Origin: Meandrina meandrites
Taxonomy: Eukaryota > Cnidaria > Anthozoa > Scleractinia > Meandrinidae
Direction: 5' to 3'
DNA length: 64,000 nucleotides
NCBI GenBank assembly: GCA_963693305.1
Contig: OY855905.1
Coordinates: 38,288,137-38,352,136 of the forward strand
A model generated the notes under the pieces. That model was not told the DNA's origin. It made no database searches and saw only the letters and a list, made by a program, of their open reading frames with translations. The stretch's first letter is position 1. Each line of letters begins with the position of its first letter. The position numbers were made by a program, and so were the translations under genes. Below are positions 1-11,149 of the stretch, one piece after another.

Positions 1-342
1 ACGTACATAGTAGATTGGCACAACACTATTGGCTGCTTCAATTCTTTTACCGTTTTGTTTCTCCAAATTCGGATCCAAATAGATTTAGATTTAGCTGTGA
101 AATGTTGAAGTTTTCCCAATAAACAAACTGCATTTTGTCAGCATTTCGGATGTGGATATCGTTCTCTTTTTCATTAAATTACGCACTTTTGATGAAATAA
201 AAACAAATCAGCTTTCTTTCCTATTTTCCTGTCTAATGGTTATTTAGCAAAAGGCCTTTAAAGAAATCGATATTTCAACCGCCGCCATTGATTACACAAT
301 ATCGCGTAGACATTTGTTCCTCAGTTAAATCTTAAAACTCAC

Positions 343-1661
343 CCAGATTGTGGATAGAGAGTCATTAGCAGGCCAGCCACAACTGCTACAGCTGCAGAAA
401 CTGACTTTTTGGAATGTTTCTGTAAGAACGGCTGCACATAGAAACGTTTGAAAGATGTAAGGTAAGGTAAGGTAAGGTAAGGTAAGGTAAGGTAAGGGCC
501 TCGGGTAGGGAAGGGAAGGAAAAATAATTAATGAAACGGATTGGCAGAGACATCAATTCCGACGAATACGCTAGATTTACCAACATGGTTGGATTCTTTA
601 ATGTGAATTGGGGCCAGTGAGGAAGATATCGGAAGATCTACCACAGTCCAGCTGTCAGGTAAACCAAACTCGAGCGAGTTGCAAAAGTAGACATATTCTT
701 CGTATTGCACTACTCGCGTGTATTCAAAGGACAAAACTCTGTCACTACAGCATTTCTTCCACTAAGATTTGTTTTCTAATATACGGAAATCTCAAGAAAT
801 AAAACTGGAGTACATATGAACTTAGAGGAACAAGAGAAAACTGACGTGTTTATTTTTAACTACCTTGGCGTGGTCTTTCAAAAATATTCCAGCGTATCCA
901 ATGAGTGCGCTAACCAGCTGTGAATCAAAGAAAGACGAATTCTGAAGAATAAAGGTTATATCATGAACTAAATATCGAGCGTTTATAAAAAGCTATTTAA
1001 CTGAAAAGCTAAAGATCTCTTTTCCTAAGTATTACAGTCATTCAAAACTGTGTAGCATATCATTAGGGCTTACTTACCTTCTGTTGGCTGGTTTGGTCAG
1101 TGATGCTGTCAGTTTGTGGTTCTTCCGTCTTTATTTGGGCTGTTCCCTGAAATGCAAAACACGTAATTCGTTTTAGGTCTGTAGCTGGTTGTGCTGGACC
1201 ACTCCATGCACTGGAGTCGGAGCACTGCCCCCCCTGACCGTACACAAAAAACTATATAAATAAAAAGGTAAAGATTTCTTGTCTTAAGTATTATAGTCGT
1301 AAAAAACTTTACAACATGTCAGTGGGGCCTAGCTACCTTCTCTTGGCTGCCTTGGTCAGGATTGCTCGCCATAAGTGGTTTTTCCCTCTTTATTTGGTAT
1401 GTTCCCTGAAATGCAAAACACGTGATTCGGTTTAGGTCTGTAGATGAATGTGTTGGACGAATCCACTGGAGTCGAAACATTGCACCTTGATCGTTCATAA
1501 AATAAAAACTATATAAACAAAAAGCTGAAGATTTCTTGACCGATCAGTATTGCAGCCGTACAAAACGTCATAGCAAATAAGGGGTTAGGTACCACCTGTT
1601 GGTTGACTTTGTCAGGAATGCTCAAAGTATCTTGTTCTTCTTTCTTCAGTTGGGCATTTGT
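343..1661 (-). CDS. Candidate multi-exon 3' part of a minus-strand gene (five small exons)
   Basis: Five AG/GT-bounded segments can be read on the minus strand: 1596-1661 (66 nt), 1337-1405 (69), 1078-1146 (69), 864-917 (54) and 343-419 (77). The first four are multiples of three and all are open in phase 0. The first three encode 22-23-residue Gln/Lys/Glu-rich repeats such as AQIKTEEPQTDS. The 54-nt exon encodes LVSALIGYAGIFLKDHAK. The 77-nt exon encodes a hydrophobic stretch, VSAAVAVVAGLLMTLY, which resembles a membrane helix. Acceptors such as ttacag and donors such as gtaagt and gtgagt are good. No known family was recognised. The phase matches the tachylectin exon upstream at 3602-4354, so these may be its tail; that link is inference. 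The gene would run off the left edge. Confidence 0.42.
461..496. repeat. (GGTAA)n pentanucleotide microsatellite
   Basis: Seven perfect GGTAA units in a row lie in what would be an intron or intergenic stretch. Confidence 0.95.
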
Positions 1662-1745
1662 CTAAAACACACACACACACAAAAAAATCAATTATTTTTG
1701 GTCTATACTGACTCTTTTGAACTACTGATCCCTGAAAAGAGAGCA
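985..1745 (-). repeat. Three tandem 259-bp exon-plus-intron repeats
   Basis: The three small exons start exactly 259 bp apart (1078, 1337, 1596 on the plus strand). Both the exon and the flanking intron sequence are shared, for example the gtctgtag...tggac block upstream of each acceptor. Divergence between copies is moderate. The third copy lost one codon and has a (CA)n tract next to its acceptor. The pattern is that of exon duplication by unequal exchange. Confidence 0.8.
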
Positions 1746-3478
1746 GGAAATTTGACGGAATTTTAAAAAAGTGATTTTCAGCCAAACGAACTGTATATGA
1801 TTTCTCTAAACTCAGTAAGTTTATCAGAATTTCATCCACTTATCGACGTTCGCCATAAAAATGTTTGTCTGACATATATTCAACAGTCATTGTATACGTG
1901 ATGTATGAATTAAGCGAGTGAACGCGACTGAAAAAAAGCGCATTGTCGCAGTCGCCAGAAGTCGTTCAAACGATTGTGTAAATTTGGCAAACTAGCCTGT
2001 GCAAGCCTATCAGAAATTTTAACAAGATCCCGTGAATTCTGGTGATTTTGAAGACATTGAGTCACACAGAGTTAAAGATATGCAACATGTCTTCTGGTCA
2101 ACTGGAAGAAGTCGAAGAACCGAGCCGTACTTTGAAACGAACATTTACAGAAGTACATTGATAACATGGCCTTTTTATTTGTGTTAATAGTAGACAGGTC
2201 AATATGCATTCCCGCGAATGATTTTGCCTCCGTGATCACTAACGGGAGTCAAGGCAGCACCTTGACCTTCTTTCGGATTCTTCTTTTTTGCGTGTGGTTA
2301 AATCAGTACTTGTCATGATAATTAAAATGACCATTTCGATTTTCTGTTCAGTGTGTCATGAGGTATTTTTGCCCACTGCGTTAGTCATTAGTTGGGTTCA
2401 CACTAGTGAGTTTACCGCGTGCCAACGGAGAACAAGTTAGAATTATCAAGTTTCGTTTGGCTGACATGACGCAGCATTTAATTTGGAGAATCTCATGAGG
2501 TTTTTTGCTCCGGTTGTAAACACCTTACAAGACCACAGCCTAGTGCAAGTGAACAATATAGAAGTTGAGGTTAAAATGAGCAAGCAATCATATTCTAACC
2601 ACAAAGTCTAATAATAATGAATAAAATCAGTTCAGTGTTAATGAATAAAACTTACCGCAACGTTAGATTTGAAAAGCACAAGAATGTTAGAAATCTGTCA
2701 ATATGCATTCTGGTTAAAAAATGTTATTGTCTCCGCGATGTCGATTGAAATAGCCCTCAAGGGGCATAATTGTGTTTTCCTACGTTATTCATTAGAACTC
2801 AGCACGGAATAAGTGTAGCGGGCATGCAGTTCAGCACGCAAACTGTAAGAGCCTGTCATTTGTGGTTCAAATTTTCCTTTTGCTTGTTATCTATATATGG
2901 TAAGGATGTGACTTGCTGGGTTGGACTTTTTGGACAACTTTACGAAAGCCGGAAATAATCATTTTAAAATCTTTTTTTTTTCATTTCGTTTGTCATCATC
3001 ATCATCATCATTTAATATGATGACTCAGGTAGGTTACCGGCAGCATTAAGCTAATGTGGCCTGTCAATATGTGTGATGAAAATTATCAATCTGTATGATG
3101 AAACGACCAAAATTATTCTACTCTTTACTTTTCTGACAGTGCCCCGCTCAACTTGGTGCGTATTGGCAATCGGCGAATTAGCGACACGATGATGGATTGA
3201 CATCCCGCTTAGTAGTAATAGTCTTCTTTGTTACTGATCAACTACAAAAACAAGTAGTACTCATTCCAACGGCGCCAATTATATTCAAGTTTGGAAGTAA
3301 TTAGCTTTTTAAAGAAAACTTATTGATTCATTCTATTTTATCATCATCAAACAGATAAGTTGATTAAGTGAAGTTGAACAGTGATAAATTTGTGCAATGA
3401 CGAATCACCTCAGCTAAGCCAAGGGATGTGTTTTTTCATCTAAACTCTTTCAAACAAATTTCATTAATGTAATTAATT
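1746..3478. other. Intergenic or intronic, no gene recognised
   Basis: AT-rich sequence without a convincing coding segment. It holds a short (TCA)n run at about 2995-3012. It also shares short blocks with the endonuclease-associated duplications (for example the stretch around 2800-2890, similar to 7810-7880 and 16290-16370), so it may be an eroded copy of that unit. Confidence 0.5.
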
Positions 3479-4354
3479 TCATGTTATATTCAACCTTATC
3501 ACTGAAAATCTTTTAGACTTAACATGATATATTGACAATGAATGAAGTCGATTTGTTAAATCCACATACACCCATTTCTTACAAGATCGCAAATTATATA
3601 CCTTAACAGGTGACATCAGGAATTGAATAACATTGAAGTCAGCTTCAGCAATAATCCCCGCGGAACCCAACCACTTTTCGCAGGGCATACCCTGACTTGG
3701 AGGTGAGCCCTTGTGCAAGTTTTCTCGATCTTGTAGGACGGCATACAGTTCACCATTGGACATAAAGAAAAGGAACCGAAAACCTCTCCAGTCAGTACCA
3801 ATAGTCGTGGACGTTTTTAGCCAGTCGTCAGTCGGATCTGTGGGCGGACTCCGCTTATGAAATGTGCCGCTCTTAAAATTAACGCCATGCAAGATTCCCA
3901 TTGGATCAAAAAAGAGGAAATTGAAGAAAGACCATCCACTTGCTCCAACCAGTTTGGCGGAATCAAGCCATTTCTCATCTGTGTTTGATGGGAGTGGCCC
4001 TGTGTACAGCTTGTCATCTTTATCTCCATAAAGGTTTCCTTCCGGATCAAAGAAAAGCAACTTAAAATTCTCCATATTATCGCTGACAAGTGTGGCGTTC
4101 GCCCACCAATTCTGTTGCAGAGCAGAAGGATTGGACGGAGGCGGGGCTTTTTTGAGTTGACTCGATTTCCTCTGAACCCCATACAAATCACCATCTGGGT
4201 GGAAGAACAGATGGTCAAATTCGTTCCAACCCGAAGCCCCTATCTTTTCCATTGAGCTTTGCCAGTCTTTATTGTAGTTTTCACAAGGAATTTTGTGGTA
4301 GAATCCACCACCATCAGCTCCATACATGACTCCAAAGAGATCCAGGGAAGACAT
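3479..4354 (-). CDS. Tachylectin-2-like five-bladed beta-propeller lectin
   Basis: The open frame has 291 codons. Five near-identical propeller modules of about 47-51 residues are visible. Their FLFF-type cores lie near residues 46-51 (HLFFHPDGDLYGV), 98-102, 145-149, 193-197 and 243-247. As in tachylectin-2, the chain starts with the outer half of a blade (LFGVMYG...FYHK) and ends with the inner half (FNVIQFLMSP), so the ring closes within residues 6-249. Tachylectin-2 family proteins bind GlcNAc/GalNAc-type sugars in innate immunity. There is no signal peptide at the chosen start. After residue 251 (position 3602) the sequence is AAG|gtatat, a good splice donor in phase 0. The last 40 residues of the open frame, which look unlike the family, may therefore be intron read-through. 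The true 3' end probably lies in downstream exons (see 343-1661). The family call is firm; the 3' end is uncertain. Confidence 0.85.
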   Translation of the reverse strand: MSSLDLFGVMYGADGGGFYHKIPCENYNKDWQSSMEKIGASGWNEFDHLFFHPDGDLYGVQRKSSQLKKAPPPSNPSALQQNWWANATLVSDNMENFKLLFFDPEGNLYGDKDDKLYTGPLPSNTDEKWLDSAKLVGASGWSFFNFLFFDPMGILHGVNFKSGTFHKRSPPTDPTDDWLKTSTTIGTDWRGFRFLFFMSNGELYAVLQDRENLHKGSPPSQGMPCEKWLGSAGIIAEADFNVIQFLMSPVKVYNLRSCKKWVYVDLTNRLHSLSIYHVKSKRFSVIRLNIT

Positions 4355-4949
4355 GACGCTGAATGAGAGAAGGCGAAACTTAAGCTGTAAATGTAACCCT
4401 GAAGGGTGGTCGGCAAAGGGTTTTTAAGGCCGGCGCAGAAAGCTTATATTCTCGACCAGACATTCCTGACTAAAGTGGTCTAAATAATTACTCTTGAAGT
4501 GAAAGATGCCTTTTTCAGTCAGTGATACAGGCATACTCGGGAAAGGAAAATCCGAGTGCTCCCAACAGGAGTCAAACCTATGACCTTTCGATTAGTACTT
4601 CGGATGCTCTACCACTGAGCTATAGGAGACTCGTGGTAGCTAGGCCATTAAACTAGGTTCATGTGTTTACTCTTGTTATGTGGCAAATGATGTGACAGAT
4701 GATGATGATGATGTTGATGATGAAGGTATAATTAAAAATAGATACACAATGTGTACGTGTTGTGTCTACGCTGAAGTTTTCTTCGTTATTGCTTCGGTGT
4801 CTATCAGCTGATGTTTATTTTTTAAATCTTCACACTGCCGGATATTACTTAATGTGAACCACTAATTTTGCAACTTCACAAAGAAAACAATGCTAAACTA
4901 AGCGCAGTTCTAAAGATAGATTACATACGCACAAAGCTGTGTTATAAAT
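4355..4949. other. 5' flank of the tachylectin gene; SINE and (GAT)n
   Basis: This is the upstream region of the minus-strand lectin. A weak TATA-like ttaaaaacc lies about 65-75 bp upstream of its ATG. The rest holds a tRNA-derived fragment and a (GAT)n run at about 4699-4720. No other gene was seen. Confidence 0.4.
4552..4640 (-). repeat. tRNA-derived SINE or tRNA pseudogene
   Basis: Read on the minus strand, it has an A-box-like TAGCTCAGTGGTAGAGC and a B-box-like GGTTTGACTCC at tRNA spacing. Mismatches in the stems argue against a functional tRNA. A decayed relative lies near 47100-47190. Confidence 0.6.
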
Positions 4950-5460
4950 AATGGATTCACTCTGCCCTATTTTGATCTACAACGAGGAGTACGACAATTT
5001 AATGAATAAACTTAATCTTTTTGGTAGTTGCTCAGGCCTCAAACCCAACATTGCAAAAACTGAGGTATTACGACTGGGTCTATCACAAAAGCTCGGTACA
5101 AAAGGATGTGGACATATACAGTATTCTTAAGATTCCTAAACCAACGGAACCACCAAAAATTCTGGGGATATATTTCACGTACGATAGTTAAGAAACTTCG
5201 AGGCTTAATTTGAAAATCTTTCTAAGTCGGTAAAGAAATTGCTGGCTCAGTGGAGGAGAAGAAACCTTACCATTCTGGGCAAAATCCAAGTGATTTAAAA
5301 GTCACTCCTAATCCCCAAATTTCTGTATCAGTCGTCTAATAAATACTACCTCTCGGAAAACATTGTGGAAGAAATCAACAAAATAATGTTCAACTTTATA
5401 TGGAACGGGCAGGATGAATAAATGACATCAACAATGGAGGATTTAGGATGACTCACCCTG
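4950..5460 (+). pseudogene. LINE reverse-transcriptase remnant (thumb region)
   Basis: Broken reading frames encode pieces such as SGLKPNIAKTEVLRLG and KILGIYFTYD. These align with the ORF2 segment SGLKVNSSKTEGLWLG / KVLGVFFTYD of the L1/Tx1-like LINE at 20530-24238. Stops and frameshifts occur throughout. No tail or terminal repeats were found, so it is an internal fragment of an older insertion. Confidence 0.75.
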
Positions 5461-5809
5461 AATTTGTCATTGAAGCTCAATTTTGTTTTTGAAATATTTC
5501 TTATTTCTCCAAATTTTACTAATCCTTTGAGAAAAACTTTCTCTTCCCAAACATCCCCAAAATCACCCCAAAATTTACAAAACACCGCTAAACATAGCTT
5601 TGCGAGATGAGCTAAGAGTTTTGGGAATGCTTGAAACGGGAACGAGATATTCGCATTAAACCCAAGTTAAGCGGTGGAAAAACGGGCTTCAGGTGTACCC
5701 CCGCCTTAACAGATGCATGCTGTAATTTATTTTTTTGCTTGAATGTTATTATAGTTAATGAGTAATAATTAGTCGATTAGAAAATGGTTTGAACCCAGGA
5801 GTACCAGTA

Positions 5810-6187
5810 GACTGCAAAACAGCCGTATTTTTTGCGAACACGTTCGAGCGGTCTTCGAACGCGAGGTCTGGAGTCAATAGAGAGGTTAAGCATGACGTTT
5901 ACGGCAAACGGCAAACGGCAAAAATCGAATTTTTGGTGTCTGATTTTAGCCTTTGTACAATTTAGGGAAATTGTTTGCATTAACTGTGATTAAGGGATTT
6001 TTTTCCTATTTTTCGACTGGCTTTATTTAAGTGCTAAAGAAAAAGTGAGCAAAATCAGAATTATTTTTTCCGTTTGCCGTAAACGTCATGCTTATAACTG
6101 AGCGTGAGACTGGGGACGATCGGCGCTTCGCGCCTTTGATACGAGACTGTTTAGCGATTTTAGAGAAAAAAGGGCTGTTTTACAGTC
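5810..6187. mobile_element. 378-bp MITE with TA target duplication, carrying a nested MITE
   Basis: The termini GACTGCAAAACAGCC and GGCTGTTTTACAGTC are inverted repeats flanked by TA on both sides, as in Tc1/mariner-type non-autonomous elements. A second inverted pair lies inside: AAGCATGACGTTTACGGC near 5886 and GCCGTAAACGTCATGCTT near 6075. It looks like a second element of about 210 bp inserted into the first. A relative of the inner element occurs at 59417-59631. Confidence 0.75.
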
Positions 6188-6199
6188 TAGAGAATCAGT

Positions 6200-6345
6200 A
6201 GTTCATAGTGTGATCATCCGGGTGAGAGTAGTTCTGAAAAGAACTGTTGTTGATTCGATATATTGACGTTAATTCGACAACCTGTGCGGAAGTCAGCAGA
6301 GCCTCCTTGACTCTGAAGATGACTTCCGCACTTAACAGCATCTGT
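6200..6345. repeat. Structured repeat with strong stem-loop
   Basis: GTGCGGAAGTCA and TGACTTCCGCAC form a 12-bp perfect stem, with an inner CAGAG/CTCTG stem between them. The surrounding sequence has the look of a retroelement tail, but no coding part is attached. The class is unresolved. Confidence 0.4.
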
Positions 6346-6349
6346 GCAG

Positions 6350-9300
6350 GAGCCACTCTATTCCTATTAATGTATTAAACTAAATTTGCTGTGATTTTGT
6401 ACTGAAGCGACGGAGAACCTACGCCAAGATGTAAAGAGAATAAACACAAGAGCAAACTAAACCCTTGTACTAATTAAACTGAGTATTTAATTTCAGTCAT
6501 CCTTTGAAAGACTGCATTTCCAACAACCTATTGAATCCAGGGACACTGGAAAAAACATCCCGAATAACGGCTGGGAAGGAAAAGGTTCGAAGATCACTAG
6601 GCAGCTTGTATTGCTTTCAAGTTTAAATCTACTTACCTTTGTAATTTCTGTAACGTTTTGATTCAGTGACCTTGATAGTTTGATCGTCTGTTTATAAAAT
6701 TGTATATTTCTTTAGTCCTGCATTTAAACCGTAACTTCACTCGTTTTCTGTGCCACGCCAGTGATGAGCGCTGATAAATGCCTTACTGAAACCTGGAATT
6801 GTGCTTCGCTCTACTTTAAAGCTCACCACATCAACCTTGAGCGATAGGAAGAGGACACTTGGGATATTGACGCCAGATCAAGTGTATGTATTAATGATGA
6901 TGGCTTAACTACATACCTTGTATGCAACAGCGGGATCAAAACTTGAAAACAAAGATATACATCGATGAACTTTCATAAAAGATTAAACGATCAGTCATTT
7001 TCTCACACTTGAAACCTGTTTTGTTTTATCAGTACGCAACGTGTGCCTCGGCGCTCAACGTATCAAATTTTTCTTGGATGCTAGAAAAGGCAAACTTTGT
7101 TTAGCTTAGCTTGTTCTTCAGTGTGTTAGAAGTGTCTAATATGATTAATCCAAATATCTAATATTGCATTCGATAACAAAAGATACTGTTTGCATTTGTT
7201 TGCTACTCATGATAGAGATGTTATTTACTTATGAAGTTATAAGTTTGGATCATGGTGTTGCTAGTGGCCAAGACTCATGAACAGAACACGAAGAATTAAT
7301 GATTGAGTTTTATTTGGCTGACATGCGGACGCAGCATTTTCAGAGCCGCGTGAAGGAATTTTCATAGAAGCATGTTGTAAACACTTAACAGTTCAGTCAC
7401 TGTAACCAAACAGATCACAACCTAATGCAAGTGAACAATAGAAGCAGCGAGTTGAGGTTAAAATGACTTCAGGCAATCATATCCGCTTCAGTTCAATAAA
7501 TAGATCAAATACAACCAGTTCAGTATGAATGAAGCAGCTTACAACAACGTTAGATATGAAAGCAAAAAAAATGTTAGTAATCTGTGAATATACATTATCG
7601 CTAAAAATTTTGTCTCCCCGGTGGCTACAGGTGTCCTCAAGGCCGCGGCTTCTCTTACTTTCGAGTTCCTGTTTTTGAGCATACTTGTACTTTGTGCCGC
7701 TTAATGTGCTTTTATTATAATAATACAAAGGATCACTTCTGTTGACTTATGAAGTATGTTTCACAACTTAAGTCATTATAACTCAACATGAAACAGGTTA
7801 GGCAGACGTATGAGTTCAGCACGTAAACTTTAAAAGTCCATCATTTGTTGTTCAAATTCCCCGTTCGCTTTTTATCTGTGGTTGCCGCATATGAACAGTG
7901 CCAGTTGCTTAGCAACTTGGATGCATGGCAAACTAAAGTCCGAAAATCAGGCACAAAATTTTTGCTTCCACCGGTTAGACAACTTGTGCAAAATATTCAT
8001 TACAAACGAACTTAAGTATAAGTGTTGGCAGGTGTATTAAACCAAAGCATGAACTTTACCTGATGCATGGTATGATAGCTACATGATAAAACTGTTTGTT
8101 TTTCAATATAATCGGTATTCAAACACAACACGTACTTGTTAGTCATCCGTTGCATTTGTTAAACAGTTGGCATGAGTCCGTTCACGACAAAAATACCGAA
8201 ATGACCATTTGAGTTCTTTAATCGACCAGTCTTGTTGCAGAAAAGCTATGGAAAAATTCACTACAAATGTATTTCTTCTCATATCCATGTGGAACTTGTG
8301 GTCATGTTCAAATGCAATTTATGGATTAAATGGCTGTGAGTGCAGCATTATGGACGGCCTGTGATGCGCAGGGAAAACCACGGCCCAACTGGCCTGAATA
8401 CCTGCCATCAGACGTGAACAGGTTCGGAGGACAAGAACATAATCTGGCGTATCTGTGTGAAGATAGTACAGTCGCCATTCTGTTTGACCGCAATGCTCGA
8501 ATTCCACTTTATGCGGCCACTGTCATGACTGGACTACAGCTTTCAGCCGGCGGGGGCGGTCGACCGACGAATCATTTCCGTAAAAGCAAATCACTTGATA
8601 GCAGGCATCAACAGAAAGCAGTCGATTATGTAGAAGCTTCTCGACTAAATGTTTGTTTTAAAAAGGGAGCGACGAATACACGCGCCGTTGATGAGAAATG
8701 GGCGTTCTCTTTGAGGTTTGCGGCGAACATGGCGTCCTTACGGAAAAAGGCATACTCTCCGAAAAGGGCGTCCGTCAGGAAAACACCAGTCAATATTTGT
8801 CTGCCTGTAAACCTAAAAGTAACGATACATAAAGGGCACTTGATTGCTTCACAATACGGTAGAGGAGACAAGGAGAGGATGTTGGCAACTTTTACTTTCA
8901 CTAACGTTGTCCCTCAATTTGGACGCTTTAATTCTGGCCCGTGGCAACGTTGTGAAAGTAATCTCATTATGTGGGGTCGAAAGAACTGCGCTACGGGAAA
9001 AGATAATGTTAAATTGTTTATAGTGGTTGGTGCAATCCCGTCCACAGTATTTGGAGCCTCGAGAGCAAGATTCTTTGGTAAGAAAGGGTTCAGTGACTAC
9101 CAAGACGAAGAAGATTACCCAGTGAACGTACCCCAGCTCATGTGGACCGCAGCTTGCTGTAGCTTTGAGTACACGGATGACCAAGGAAACTTACAAACTG
9201 GTATAAAGAGTATAGCCTTCTCGGGAGAAAATGTCCCTGGGGGGCAATGCATGAACATAAATATACCCAAGTTGACTACACTTTTGTCGGGAAAGATTCA

Positions 9301-9420
9301 TGGAAATATCAATATATTTCCACTTACTCTTCAGTGCTATAACAACTATATCCCTTTGTAATGTTAGGAAGGCATGCGTGTCACGTGCCCTTTTTACAAT
9401 CAAAAAAGGTTCTTAATTGT
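6350..9420 (+). repeat. Duplicated unit, copy E1 (nuclease pseudogene and upstream region)
   Basis: About 1.9 kb of non-coding sequence upstream of the nuclease at 8248 is shared with 12782-17187, and a shorter part with 9440-11100. Shared blocks include those starting near 6560, 7157 and 7380. This copy keeps the unoccupied TTAA site (7385-7388) of the palindrome inserted in copy E2. No other gene was recognised in 6350-8247. Confidence 0.8.
8248..9361 (+). pseudogene. Secreted DNA/RNA non-specific endonuclease, frameshifted after the signal peptide
   Basis: This is a close paralogue of 17188-18276. The true start appears to be the ATG at 8248, which opens a signal-peptide-like leader (MEKFTTNVFLLISMWN...) through codon 36. 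One extra G at 8356/8357 then shifts the frame. The long downstream frame (ATG at 8330, 343 codons) carries the rest, so its first ten residues are out of the ancestral frame. The catalytic region is intact: HKGHLIASQYGRGD with the nuclease His, and TNVVPQFGRFNSGPW with the metal-binding Asn pattern. Without the extra base the product would be about 370 residues, intronless. Either the gene lost its secretion signal or the extra G is an assembly error. Confidence 0.85.
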
Positions 9421-11149
9421 GTCATGCCCAGCCGACGCTTCCTAATATTGCATTAGATAAAAAACTTAAAGGAACTGTTTACATTGGTTTGTCACTATAG
9501 AACAAAGGTTATTAGTTTGGATAGTGTCAATAGCGACCACGACTCAAGAACAGAACACAAAGAATTGAAGTTTCATTTCAGTGATTCTCGTTGTAAACAC
9601 TTAACAATTCAGTCACCCCCACGTACCGTAACCGAACAGACCACAACCTTATGCAAATGAACAATAGAAGCAGCGAGTTGAGATAAAAATGACTTCAGGC
9701 AATCATATCCGCTTCAGTTCATAAAAAAAAAGTACCTTTTTTATCAGTTCAGTATGAATAAAACGTCTTACCACTACGTTGGATACGAAAAGCAAAGGAA
9801 TGTTAGTAATCTGTGAATATTCATTCTCGCTTAAGATTTTGCTTCCTCGGTGGCTGCAGGTGTCCCCAAGACGGCGGCTTCACTTTCTTACGAGTTCCTC
9901 TGTTTGAGTATACTTGTACTTTGTGGATTAATGTGTTTATTATATTCAAAATGAAAACGTTCACTTGAATTTTTCTGTTGTCTTATAATGTTTTCCCATG
10001 GCGAACTGAATAGGTTTAGCCGGCGGACACTGATATGTCAGCTCTGTCAGCACGCAAACTTTAAAAGTCTATCATTTGTTGTTCAAATTTCCCTTTCGCT
10101 TGTTATCTATAGTTGGAATGAAATCAGTGCCATTTGCTCAGCAACTTGGATGGAGTTACAGAATAATACTGGCTACTTAACAAAATGCGAAAATCAGGCA
10201 TATACTTTTTGCTTCTGCCAGTTAGACCACTAATCCAAACTTACAGAACTTATACCTGATTCACACCAACAAAACATATTTAGTTAAACCAGGTTTAAGA
10301 AAATGAAAATCAGCAACAGACAACTGACAGACTAAATTTTACATAGGGTTCAAGTATGCTCCAACTTGTGCTTTCATTGTGCCAAATTTGAAGTCGATAA
10401 ACATCAGTCAGCAACTTCCAGGAAGAAAACAATTTTAAACCTTTTTTAACTAAACAACATTTAAACATGTTTAAGCTTTGGTGTGAATGGGGTATTAGAC
10501 ATGTTACTCACCTTTTGATTGTCAATCAAGGATATATTAATTGAAAATAATCAATGTGTAAGCAAAAAAGGTGCTGATACGAGAACAATATCTGACTGCC
10601 GGTATGACGTTTGTCGGCATTGACTATGGCTCTGATAACAATCAGGAGGGTAGATTCTTTTGTATCAATAATAACAAAAATACTTTTAGTTGGTTTTACT
10701 ACATGCGTGAAACCGAGAAATGGTTTTAAAAATTCCTCTTGTCCCTGAATCTAACGCTTGTGAACATTTTCGCGAAGTCAAATACAAACTCAAAGCAATA
10801 CGAATTTGTGCAATAAACAATAATTAATATATGACGGCCAAATGCGATAACTTATTCTACACGGTGTGTCGCGGCATAACATGAACTAGACTGTCCATGC
10901 ATGATAAAAACTTCCTTGCTTATTTAGCTTAGAACCGGTTTAAGTCTGAGAATTTAGACAACTTGTGCAAAATATTGATATACGTACTAACTAAAAGTAC
11001 TAGGTATTGAAGCAAAGCGTGAAATTTACCTGATGGCATGATAGCTATGATACAACTTCTTGTAAGGAAACGAAATTAAAGGCGGTAGATTACATCTGAT
11101 CGCATTAATATGCTAAGACTTGGTGTGGTCAGGTTGTCCAGGAGATCGA
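9420..11149. repeat. Third, shorter copy of the nuclease-upstream unit
   Basis: 9440-10240 aligns with 7157-7990 and 13515-16480 (shared blocks at 9443, 9601, 9650 and 10070). 10500-11090 aligns with the region just upstream of the nuclease at 17188. Between them, 10255-10497 is an insert with inverted ends around TTCACACCAA / TTGGTGTGAA, a likely small MITE. No coding region was seen. The adjoining nuclease gene lies in the opposite orientation. Confidence 0.65.

Noticed and set aside
8330..8359. ATG at 8330 as the true start of the first nuclease
   Set aside because: The codons before the shared Cys are out of frame with the paralogue, and an in-frame leader starts at 8248 before the extra G.
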